This document shows, one piece after another, positions 45,636-55,714 of a stretch of 64,000 bases of DNA (its first letter is position 1; every line of letters begins with the position of its first letter). The DNA is from Sambucus nigra (taxonomy: Eukaryota; Streptophyta; Magnoliopsida; Dipsacales; Adoxaceae): NCBI GenBank assembly GCA_949130495.1, contig OX422221.1:476737159-476801158 (forward strand), read 5' to 3'. The notes beneath the pieces are model-generated. The model did no database searches. It saw only the letters and a list, made by a program, of their open reading frames with translations, and had not been told where the DNA came from. The translations under genes were made by a program, and so were the position numbers.

Positions 45636-47376
45636 ACGCGACCACAAATTTGTATCTAGTGTGCATGCTGATATAGGCTCAAGTGCAAGCTTGTCGCGTT
45701 AGTAATAAACCCAGTAAGTAGGGATCGTCTCCACAGGGAACTAGGACGATGAATCGTAACGACGCGGAATAGGTGACTAACCCAAAAAATTGAATCTCGA
45801 AAAGAAATAGAAAAGGTGATTAGGGAGAATGTAAAAGATATTAACTATAACTGAATGAAAATTAACTACTAACTAAACTAAGTGCAAAGAAATAAATCTA
45901 TTGTATGAATTAACTATGAATAAGGAAAGATAGGTCAGGTTACAATCCCCTAAACACTAGTATATTTACCATATAGAATGATAGAATTTTGAATTAGAAA
46001 TTTAATTGAACCCGGACTTTATTAATCCTAAGAAGAATATATGTGAGGATATGAGTCTGAACCATATATAATCAAAGGTAAAAACAAAGCGTTGTTGAAT
46101 AGCTACACGTGCATCACACCCTTAAACCCCCCGGTTACCTAGGGCAAATGAGGTTAAAATATCTACGATGGTTGTGCGTACTACACAACACCATTCACTT
46201 AAAATTCAATTCAAACCCTATTTTCTACATGGGTAAATTACATCGGGATGGGTTCATGCAACCCAACCCTTAAAAACTTAGCCAGACATGATCAAATTAA
46301 ATAAAGACTCAATTTTTATAATGAAGGAATTCATGACTAGTTTGGAAAATTTGAGATGAAAATTTTTGAATTAAAAATCGAAGACTAAGAACCATGAATT
46401 AATCTAACTAACTACTAAAGAAATTGAAAACAAAAATTAAATGTTACTTGCAATGAAGAAATATGGAAAATAAACTCTGAATCGTGAATTAATTGCAAAA
46501 CTTCAAAACTAGGGTTCTTCTTCTCTATAAGATCCCTCTAAAAGCTAATAATATTCTAACCCCCTAATGCCTGACAACAAGCTAAGATAAATACACTTCG
46601 AAATTTATAAGAGATTGAACCAAGCAAAACTATAAATGGTAAACGAAAATCGAGGAAAATCTCATTCGGTTCGGTTTGGAAGATCTTCTTCGGTTCGGTC
46701 CGGTGATCAATTTTGTGCAGGGATCTTAAAGACATCGAACTAGTTCATTTTTTTCCAAAAATGGATCAGTCCGGCCCTCATTTTTATTCAGAGGCTTTAA
46801 AGGCATCGGGTCGGTCCGGTGTCAGTTATATCCAGATCGATCCAGTAACAAATTTTACTCAGGAACATTATTTTTGACGGATCGATTCATTTTTATCTAT
46901 GGTCGATCTCGTCCGGTGGTGAAACTAATTTATAGACTTGCTTTCTTCCGGACCGGTTCAATACTTGTCTGACCATTCGGGTCCGGATTTGAATTTTTTT
47001 TTCTTCTTTTCTTTTAATTTTCTCTCATATTTGGATCTCCGTAACTTCTGATCCAGATCTCGCTTTGGGATTTCGTTTCTTCCTACGCTCTTCTAGACGC
47101 GAGGTCTTCATTTTTCATGTTGGCCCATCGTCCGAACTCCAGATGTGAAATGACTATTTTTTCCTTTGGCTTTCCTTCCTTTATTGATTTCTCAGATTTG
47201 GATTCCTTTTCTTTTCACTTGGATGAAATACCTGTAAAAAGCATGAAAACTACACAAAACTCGGGGAATTATGTGGAAATCGTCAGTAGCAGATAAATCA
47301 AAATAAGTTACATTATTCGAGGTGCTAAAATCTATTAAATTTAGGGGATAAATTCAGAAGAACTTATGCCTAATCA
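45634..47376 (-). mobile_element. Athila-type solo LTR (1743 bp)
   Basis: In element orientation it runs TGATTAGGCATAAG to GTGGTCGCGTCA. It matches the 5' LTR at 50705-52220 at both ends and in internal blocks (CCCTGTGGAGACGATCC, GGGTTTATTACTAACGCGAC, TTTTTACAGGTA). No coding sequence or PBS adjoins. TATAT flanks both sides, but inside a TA repeat this is weak TSD evidence. Confidence 0.82.
46655..46990. repeat. Cluster of GGTTCGGTCCGGT-like motifs in Athila-type solo LTR
   Basis: CGGTTCGGT, GGTTCGGTCCGGTGATC, CAGTCCGGCC, GGTCGGTCCGGTG, GACCGGTTC and CGGGTCCGG recur within about 340 bases, mixed with GATCGAT-type pieces. Only part of the motifs are palindromic (ACCGGT, TCCGGA-like). Confidence 0.6.
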
Positions 47377-47839
47377 TATATATATATTCATATCTTCATA
47401 TATGTATATATATACAATATACTATACACATCAGGTATATGAATACATATTTATATCACACACTATATAAGTATAATAACCGTCCCTCAGAGCTATAACT
47501 CAATGGATGCAGTCTCTAAAATGCTATCATCTTCCAAGGGTTTCTCACACATAATAATGGGTACCAATGGTCGAAATTTCACACCGCCTTGGTAAAAATT
47601 CATATGGGAAACAGTCATAGTTCCTCACCTGAAAGTGAGAACGAATCATACCCGAGATATCTCACCCATGATAAAATCACACAATATAAATAATGGACGC
47701 TATGACCTGGGGACTATACTCTCTGTGCTCCTCAAGCCAGGGGATTCACCCACATCGCGCAACATCCCATGAAAGCACTAGAGGGGTATGCTTCACTTAA
47801 ATATACCATTCACACATATATATTTATAATCATATCATA

Positions 47840-47900
<61 letters not shown>
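47840..47900. repeat. (TC)n(TA)n compound microsatellite
   Basis: Same composition and order as 45522-45633. Confidence 0.95.
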
Positions 47901-47905
<5 letters not shown>

Positions 47906-48154
47906 TCCAATTATCATGCCTATATCACATGACAGTAGCTAGTAAATCCCGAATACACCGATTCATATTAATTCAGAAGTATACAAACACTTATTTTAAT
48001 TCCATAAGTATTGACTCACTTATGATACAATTTTCACATTAATTTCTTCTGAATATTAGCTTACGAGGTCTAGCTAGTATTCTAATTCCATCCTACTCGC
48101 ACATTCGGATTCACTCGTATATAATTGGCATATATAATTCTATATTCTACACGC

Positions 48155-48157
<3 letters not shown>

Positions 48158-48238
<81 letters not shown>
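48158..48238. repeat. (TA)n microsatellite in LTR D
   Basis: About 40 TA units. Tyr/Ile ORFs across it are artefacts. Confidence 0.96.
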
Positions 48239-48240
<2 letters not shown>

Positions 48241-48374
48241 CACCGAAAGTCTTATATTACTCATATAATCATTTAGAAGTCCTAACACTCTTTTTAGGAT
48301 ACTCTAATATTTATCTCCACAACACAATTTTCCTTCAATCCTCAATACCAAGGAAAAAAATTCAAGTCTGATAG

Positions 48375-48450
48375 GGCCAAATCGATTTGCCTTAGACCGA
48401 ATCGATTCGCCTCGATCGACTCTATTCGCTCCCCTACGAATCGATTCGAA
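48375..48450. repeat. AATCGATT palindromes in LTR D
   Basis: Cores at 48380, 48400 and 48439, with CGAATCGATTCG arms at the last two and a decayed CGATCGAC...TATTCG between. The core is the same as in element A, although LTR ends and leader resemble B and C. Confidence 0.88.
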
Positions 48451-48872
48451 ATGGTTCAGATTGCTACTTTTTCCAAGTTCATCATCTTCCTCAACTCCAA
48501 AATCATTGCAACTCTCATACAACCATAGATTTATGGATTCTAACATAACCCATCATCCATATAAACATCTACTCACTTATTTTTACCCAACACAACAATT
48601 AATTCATGGGATTCATCAATTTAACTAAGATTGAAGCCCTATCTTAATTAAACCTCAATTTTATTCAACTCTTCCGATTTCTCACCAAACAATTACACCA
48701 TTAACATGGATTTGAGCTCAGATTTCATATGGAGTTGTTATCACCTCAACTGATATGAAATCATTTCCGAAAAACCCATTTTAGTTCAAGAGTCCCAAAC
48801 CAAAAATCAAATAGTTAACACCAACAATAATATCAATTATAAACAGACATAAATAGTTAAAGAAAGTTAAAC

Positions 48873-48880
48873 ACTTGCCT
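48873..48880 (-). other. Conserved splice-donor-like motif in LTR D
   Basis: The minus strand reads AGGCAAGT followed by GTTTAAC, close to the sequence in E (GTTTATC). Confidence 0.45.
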
Positions 48881-49010
48881 CTTTGGATAGATCCGGCGAC
48901 CTTGTGCCGGTATCCACCGGAGCTTGGCCGGAGTTCTCATTTTTCTTCTTCCCTTTCTTCTTCCTTTCATTAGTTCTTTCTTTTGTTTATTTCCTCTATC
49001 TTTCTCTCGG

Positions 49011-49020
49011 CTTATAAAGA
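49011..49020 (-). promoter_or_regulatory. Predicted TATA box in LTR D
   Basis: TCTTTATAAG on the minus strand, about 135 bases upstream of the donor-like motif. Confidence 0.5.
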
Positions 49021-49446
49021 GAGAATAAGGCTTATCCCCTTATTAAATCCAAAATTGACTCGAATACCCAAATACGAGTCCCTACTGGTCCAAAAAAACT
49101 CCGAAAACCAAACACTACCCTTATCGGCCCATCCGAGACCAAATGTGCACTCAAAATCTCCATTCGAGTCACTTATAAAAAATTTACCATTTTACATCCA
49201 CTAGAACTTTGCACGCGTTTTCTGAATAAAATACTATTTCTTGTTGCTTTACCCAACTGCGACATAATATATAATAATTCAACTTCATTTACTTATTCCC
49301 GTAAGTAAATATAGTACACGTAATATTAATCCGTTACTCACTAATTAATATTTATTCATTCACTTAATTTCTCAAGTCATTTCTCTGAGTATTAAATTAC
49401 ACTCACTCATGTAATTTAAATACCCATAAAAGTACGAGGTATTACA

Positions 49447-50704
49447 CATTTATACCTATATATGTGTGCCGGATTTTCTTTAATATATTTTTCATATATT
49501 ATATATGGTATTGTATGTTGTATTTGGGGTCTTTTTTGGGAAAAATTGAAAATTTTCAAAAATAGTTGTGTAATAACTCCCATTTTCTCAGGTAAAGGCT
49601 GGTCGGGCACAATATGCAGAATATAGGGATCATCGATCCATCGATACCATTCTGAGCACCAACATAAAATAAATTATATATTAAGGGCCCATAATTTATT
49701 TTTAAATCAACATTCCCATAATAAGTATATAAATACAAACTAACATAAAGTGCATGATTAGTCTAATATAAAAGTAAGTATCGCAATCCAACATAATATA
49801 AATAAATAAATCACGGGCTCATAACCACAAAAATGTCTCAAATGAATAACTATGACTTGAAAAGAACTTAAGCTAGAGTCAATAATCTGAAAAGATGATA
49901 AGTACTAGAGATCGCAAGGCTGGTACAATCACAATCGTGCTAATCCTGTCTTGGAGCAACTCGTGGGGAAAACAGTTACATTTGGGTCAGCGCCCTAAAG
50001 TTGTAAGAATTAAGTTATTTAAATTACAATGCAATAGTACTGTTGTTTCAAAGTAAGCAAACTTCCATCGTCACTCACATATGGCAGCTAAAAATATAAT
50101 ATTTCACAAATATTAGAAATAATTCTGAAATCTTCAATAGGGATAGGGATAGTTAGATGTAAGAAGCATTAAATGTAACTAGCATGGGGAACCGTACTCG
50201 TCTATACTCTTCTCACCTATGCCCAAATTACCCTATACCTACTGTTGATGCCTATAAGATAACATGGATGCATAGATAAAATGAAAGTATGAAGATGATG
50301 ATTGAAGATGAAATTGTGATCACATGAAACACATAAGAGACAAAGGTTTTTAAAGTGGTTCGGCTGTTGAAGAAAGCATACATCCACTATTATTTTATTC
50401 TCAGGGTTTTATAAGAGCACAACATGGTGTGTACAAAGATAGAATGAATTTCTTGATAAGGATGAATTAGTCAGTTGCCCCTTTAGCTAAGGGAAGGGTT
50501 GTATTTATAGTGATGGGAGTCCAAGAGATGGAATGTCTTTATATATTCAGACATATACATTTATTTATATTAAATATGACTGTTGGCCTTGTAGGGTTAA
50601 ATGATTGTTGGTTTCGCTTCTCTAATGACTTTTGGCCTTCTGCATGGTTGGTCTTCTGTAGGTTGGTCGACCGGTACGCTGAATAACTCTCCTCGAGTGC
50701 CGAC
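49447..50704. other. Decayed retrotransposon sequence, no gene
   Basis: 49567 begins TGTAATAACTCCC, like the start of LTR A, and an ATCGATCCATCGAT stretch follows at about 49632. 49985-50000 (TTTGGGTCAGCGCCC) resembles the GGGTCAGAGCCCGAATG block of LTR B. 50244-50704 has LTR-like features (TGTTGATGCC start, AAAGTGGTTCGG, GGGTTGTATTTATAG) and is cut by the Athila-type LTR. I cannot resolve complete elements. Confidence 0.35.
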
Positions 50705-52220
50705 TGATTGGGCATAAATATTATATATTTATCCCCTTAATTTCGGAACCTTTGTGAACCCAAGCGGTGCAATTACTATGGATTTACCTCGTAATTATGA
50801 TACTAACCTTCGTTGGCAAGTATTTCATGTTTTTTATTTCTCTTATGTGTTTTACAGGTAAATCATGCAAACGATGTGAAAGAGAAATCGAAACATTAAA
50901 GGAAAGGCTAGAATGGCTAGGAAGTCAAGTTCAAGGGCATTTTCGTGAATTTTCTAGCCTGATCCCGGAGGTGGGACCTACTGAAAAGTTGAGAGATCGA
51001 AACAACGAGAATACTGGAAGAAACAACACCCAAATCCGAGCTACGGTGAAGGAGTTAGACCCCTTGAAGTTGAAAAAAATCCATAGAAGAAAGGAAGAGA
51101 AGCTGGAAAATATTCTAAGTGCTGGAAAGAGGCCTAAAACCAGCAAGATTTCTCGAACCACATTGGAAATCGGTTCGAGGTACCTACAAACCAGTTCGAG
51201 GTATCTGATGCACGAATTTTCCCCTTAATGTTGATTGGTCCGAAGAGTCCTATCATGTTACAATTTCTTCTAAAACATACATGTATCATTGTATTGACTT
51301 GGAAAACGTAGTTTTGAATACTTTTTGATAGAGAAACAAGTAGGAGAATACCCTAGGAACATATCTTTGATTTGGTGATTCAAGATTGATTATTTCCGGG
51401 TTTGATCTCAAGTTTTAATTCAAGTTTCGTTCTTTATATTATTGTTTTGCATGTTATTCTTCTTGCACGATTCAGTTAGTTTCTAAGTTCATAATAATTC
51501 ATTGCATGTTTCAATACACTTCCATTATGATTTCTTTCACATGCAACGTAGTTAATTCACGCACAGTTAGGTTCAACATGTCTGGCTAGATTTTTCAGGA
51601 TCGGGATGCATGAACTCGACCCGATGTGATAGTTGTATGTGTATAAAATTAATCCTCTAAATTTAAGAATTTATTATGACCGTATTACGTAGAGAACACA
51701 ACCATTGTAGATATTTGGATCTCGATTGCTCTAGGGTAACCAGGATGCTTTAGACTGCAAAATGAGTGTAGATATTGTGTTACTGCTTTACTCGTCCTCT
51801 GATTACGTATGGTGCGGGCTTGACCCTCATATACATAATGCTTGGGAGTACTAAAGTCTAGGTTTGATTAATCACTTAAATTTACACTTAGTTTTATACC
51901 AGCAATATACTAGGGTTTAGGGATTGTATTCTCGGCCTATTTGTCTCACAATATAGTTTAAGTTTTAGTTCAATCATCATCAATCATTTAGATAATTTAG
52001 ATTAATTGCATTTAGTTGTAGTTGTTTCACCATTCAAATCACTTTTTCCTTCTTCTTAGAGTTGAATTTAGGTTAACCATCTATCCTTCCATCGTCATGA
52101 TTTTCTCGTCCTATTTCCCTGTGGAGACGATCCCAACTTACCGGGTTTATTACTAACGCGACATGCTTACACTTGAGCCTAGAGAAAACGCACTTTAGAG
52201 TCACATTCTTAGTCGCGTCA
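50705..52220 (+). mobile_element. 5' LTR of Athila-type element (1516 bp)
   Basis: TGATTGGGCATAAAT to CTTAGTCGCGTCA, directly before the PBS. It shares both ends and inner blocks with the reversed solo LTR at 45634-47376. Two CGAGGTAYCT repeats preceded by GGTTCG/AGTTCG lie at about 51165-51203. The 153-codon ORF at 50767-51228 lies wholly in the LTR and is probably chance. Confidence 0.85.
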
Positions 52221-52226
52221 AGTTTT

Positions 52227-52244
52227 TCGCGCCGTTGCCGGGGA
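52227..52244 (+). other. Primer binding site of Athila-type element
   Basis: TCGCGCCGTTGCCGGGGA, one base different from TGGCGCCGTTGCCGGGGA, the Athila PBS complementary to tRNA-Asp. It lies 6 bases after the LTR. Confidence 0.85.
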
Positions 52245-52329
52245 TTTAGGTAGACGTAGGTTAGATTCCATTAATCTAAAACTTCAACAAAAAAAAAAAT
52301 TTAAAAAAGCACAAAAAGATACTTCATCT

Positions 52330-52732
52330 CTCAAAAGCCTATTAATGTAAAATACTGAAATCACTCTAACTCCCCAAAATACTCCAACCAGCATTCACAA
52401 AAATCCGATAGTTGAGTATGACCCCGATAGCCCTCACACTCCAAATGTTCCACAATTCTAGGTTCCACCTCCTACACCTCAACACTCAATTGCAAGTAAC
52501 ACTTCGACATCCCTCTTAGGACACACCACAGAGCACGCTCCGAGCATACCAAGTGAGGATACAGAGTCATCAAGTGATAGAGCTATGTCACAACACGGTA
52601 GTGTAGCCGCAGGTGAGGAAGAGGTCCCATACCTCCCTTTGAGAGAAATCTTATATATCGAGCGAACAGTCACTCCGGGATGCATTTTACTCCCGCATAA
52701 TGCTAGGAAATTTCACTTTAGGAATGGGATGA
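52330..52732 (+). pseudogene. Athila-type gag, N-terminal part
   Basis: A Ser/Thr/Pro-rich stretch, with TAG at 52459, leads to VPYLPLREILYIERTVTPGC and ends HFRNGM at the B insertion. The frame is preserved into the part right of B. 52245-52330 is an A-rich leader. The start codon is not certain. Confidence 0.65.
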
Positions 52733-55672
52733 TGTGACACCCCGACTAATTAAATACCGGGTAGCTACTCCTTTATTAAATTAATTCAAAATGCCAAGTT
52801 GGCTCAGTTAATAGCATCACTGTCGAAAACATTTTAATATTACTAACCACCTAGTATTTAAAAAGCAAGTTGCCAAATTTTAATTTAAGTCTGATTAACA
52901 TGCAACAAGTGTAAGGAAGAAATAAATAACACCATTCACCATACTGAAGTAAAACGAATAACCATCACAATAGAGTAAATAAAGTCTGGAGGAAAACTCC
53001 TCACTACAATCCCATAACTGAAATGAATAACCGAAACTGAAATAAAACATGCTAAAGTCTGAAAACTGAAATATAAAAGATGTCTCTAAAGAAATGGGCA
53101 ACATGCCCTACAACTGATAGATGGTGACTCTGGAATCCAAAGGATAGAAGCGTCTACATGCAAATCCCTGTAGCTTCCACAAGCAGCTACAGCTCGTCAC
53201 TTGAATGAACATCCTATGCTTGGTGTCCTTGTGGCTGGGCACCTAAAATGGTTTTACAAGAAAAAGATTTGAAAAGCAAACGGGTCAGAGCCCGAATGTG
53301 GAGTTATATTTTAAAAACCTGCAAGTGCTTTAAAAACATTTAAAACATTAAATGCAAAGTACATGTTAGGACGTGCACTCACATGATATTCTCACCTCTC
53401 GTCTAACTGTGCACTCCTAACGCAAATACCCATCTATAACTACCCATACTACTAGCTAAGTGACAACATATCTAGCTAGACTGCCAAAGGTCCTGCCCAT
53501 AATACTTGGTTCCATATACATATTAACGCTCGTAATTAAATAGGGGTTTAACGTCAACTCAGATACTCAATATGCAATATATATAACTATCAGTTAACTC
53601 GTTATATTTCTCGAAACAATACCGTAATATAATTACAACATTAACATGAGGATTCTCATTAATTAAATGTATATTAATCTCATCATATATATACAATACA
53701 AGCACCCCGAGAACTAAGCTACGGTGCACACATACTCTGCTATCCATCCCGGTACATCACGTACATAAGGATCACATATTCCGAATCTCTCAGGAATAGT
53801 CCAGATAACACAAATCACAAATAGTGGAGGCGAACACAGTCACCATCACGTGGGTTACGCACATACCTACGCTCCCACGGTCAGCGGACTTATTAATATC
53901 ACAATAAGTCTTTCTATGACCTATGTTCATCGAGGTACCAGTCTATATCCCCCCCGTAGGCACACAAGGAATAGAGGGTCCTAAGCGAACGCAACCTCCC
54001 GTGATAGCAAGTATGGTAGGTATGTCATACACACAATCCATATACCAATACTAAGTAAACACACGTCTTAGTAATACCGTATTTTAATCGTAGTATATAT
54101 TCTCATACTAACTATAATTAACACAATTCATACTATTCCGGTTTGTAATTATACGCGCCATAATTATCTCACGTCGTAGTAAACACTCACGTCTCAACCC
54201 AAACCGTCCATGTAATACACTCTCGTATGTAAATTCCTTCTCATAAATACCCAAATGTCCCAATTTTATCACTACGAAGGTTAACTATATCCTCGAACAA
54301 GTTTACGGAACTCCAAAAGTCAAAACAGTCCAAAAAGGACAAAACTGCCAGCTCGTTAGAAGTCTCGTTCGAACGAGACTTCGAACGAGTTTGGACTGTC
54401 AGGTCGTTAGAAGTCTCGTTCGAACGAGGCTGTTCAAACGAGATCCCAGTTCGTTCGAACGAACTGTCCCTTCTAACGATATCTCGTTCGAACGAGATAT
54501 CGAACGAAATACCTACTCGTTAGAAGCTCGTTCGAACGAGTTCGTTCGAACGACCTGGGGGCTGCTTTTAACGAGCTACCAGTTTCGGCCCAGATTTTTC
54601 CCATCTCGTTTTTCACCATTTTATCACTTCAATCCTTCTCCAAAGTTCGTTCTAACAATGATTTAAGTCCTCTAATCATACTAAAACATGCTTAGGTCAT
54701 GAACTAACGTCTTTTAAGGCAATAAGGCATCCTAAACATCATTAAATCCCAAGATTTTATACTCTTCCCCAATATCATCAAGAACATGAACCCTAGATAT
54801 ATATCAACATCAAATTCCAGAATTTAATTCGTTTTTCTTTCACCCAATCATGTATTAACATCAGATTAAATGTCTCCAAACTATTCTACATGCAATTCAA
54901 TTCATAATTTCTCAAGTTCTATGATCTAACTACATGGGTTTTCATATTTATCAAGAACAAACCATAAATCCGAATTTTCTAACATGGAAGGAACATTTGC
55001 TGAAATTAAACATAATTAAACCACTTGCCTTGGTTTGATTTCTGACTTTGGTGTAGGTTTGGTGAGAATTCTGCAGAGTTTCCTCTCCCTCTAAGTTCCT
55101 TCTCCAATGGTGGCTCAAGGTGGCTAGGGTTTGATTTGGGGGAGATTGTAAACCTAATGTTAGCCTCCGTAGCTTAAAGGGTTAATATGGATTGGTTATG
55201 GGCTTAGTGGGTCAATATCCACATCAGATTTAATTAACCAATTTTCGTCACTTATAATTCCTCAAAATGTAAAATTACCAAAATACCCTTTAAGTTACCG
55301 GTATGGCCTAAAAATACCCCGGGACCCAAACTATACCCCCGGCTAGTGTTTTCTGACTATCTCGACCCTTCCGGACGCGTTGGCGCACTCAAAATGACCA
55401 TACGGATTATAGATTTTAAATTCACTTTTATTATCAAAATATATATACCGTGACGCGACGATCCCACGCGTCTCAACAAAATTTCTAAAATGCCGTATAT
55501 AAATCCCACGACAACTTTTATAATACCAAGTACATATATAATCATATATGCACATAATCAAATACCAATTCGCATCACATTAGTATTTATAACCCGGATT
55601 AATTTCCAATTAATACGCATTTTAATTAATTAATCCTAAAAATAAATATAGCCAAAAGTACGGGGTATTACA
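52733..55672 (-). mobile_element. 3' LTR of element B
   Basis: TGTGACACCCCGAC to GTACGGGGTATTACA in + orientation, 2940 bp. It has the AGGCAAGT motif at 55023-55030 (minus) and a palindrome cluster at 54352-54562. Confidence 0.97.
54352..54562. repeat. GTTCGAAC palindrome cluster in 3' LTR of B
   Basis: About seven copies of CTCGTTCGAACGAG or close forms. Three are extended perfect palindromes with different arms: 54360-54381 (22 bp), 54447-54466 (20 bp, CAGTTCGTTCGAACGAACTG) and 54478-54501 (24 bp). TCGTTAGAAG, a damaged half-site, recurs between them. Confidence 0.95.
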
Positions 55673-55683
55673 TACTTCCCCCC
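55673..55683 (-). other. Polypurine tract of element B
   Basis: GGGGGGAAGTA on the minus strand, next to the 3' LTR. It is closely like the PPT of A. Confidence 0.9.
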
Positions 55684-55714
55684 TAATAACTGAATTTCGT
55701 CCCAAAATTCGAAA

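Larger units (their letters stand above)
47382..49446 (-). mobile_element. Tekay-like LTR D, right (5') part
   Basis: Ends GTACGAGGTATTACA at 49446, so in element orientation it starts TGTAATACCTCGTAC. The block CTCAAGCCAGGGGATTCA with CGCGCAACATCCC matches solo LTR C at about 11355-11395. It contains the AGGCAAGT motif, AATCGATT palindromes and a TATA box. No PBS or PPT adjoins, so it is a solo or truncated LTR. Confidence 0.75.

Noticed and set aside
45369..45666. ORFs of repeated Tyr-Ile (also 48082-48288)
   Set aside because: Translations of TA microsatellites.
50767..51228. 153-codon ORF with Lys/Glu-rich stretch
   Set aside because: Lies wholly in the Athila-type LTR, is not clearly open in the related solo LTR, and has no recognised motif.
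54391..54666. 91-codon ORF, repeated at 62190-62465
   Set aside because: It crosses the GTTCGAAC palindromes in the LTRs of B. The second copy exists only because LTRs are duplicated.
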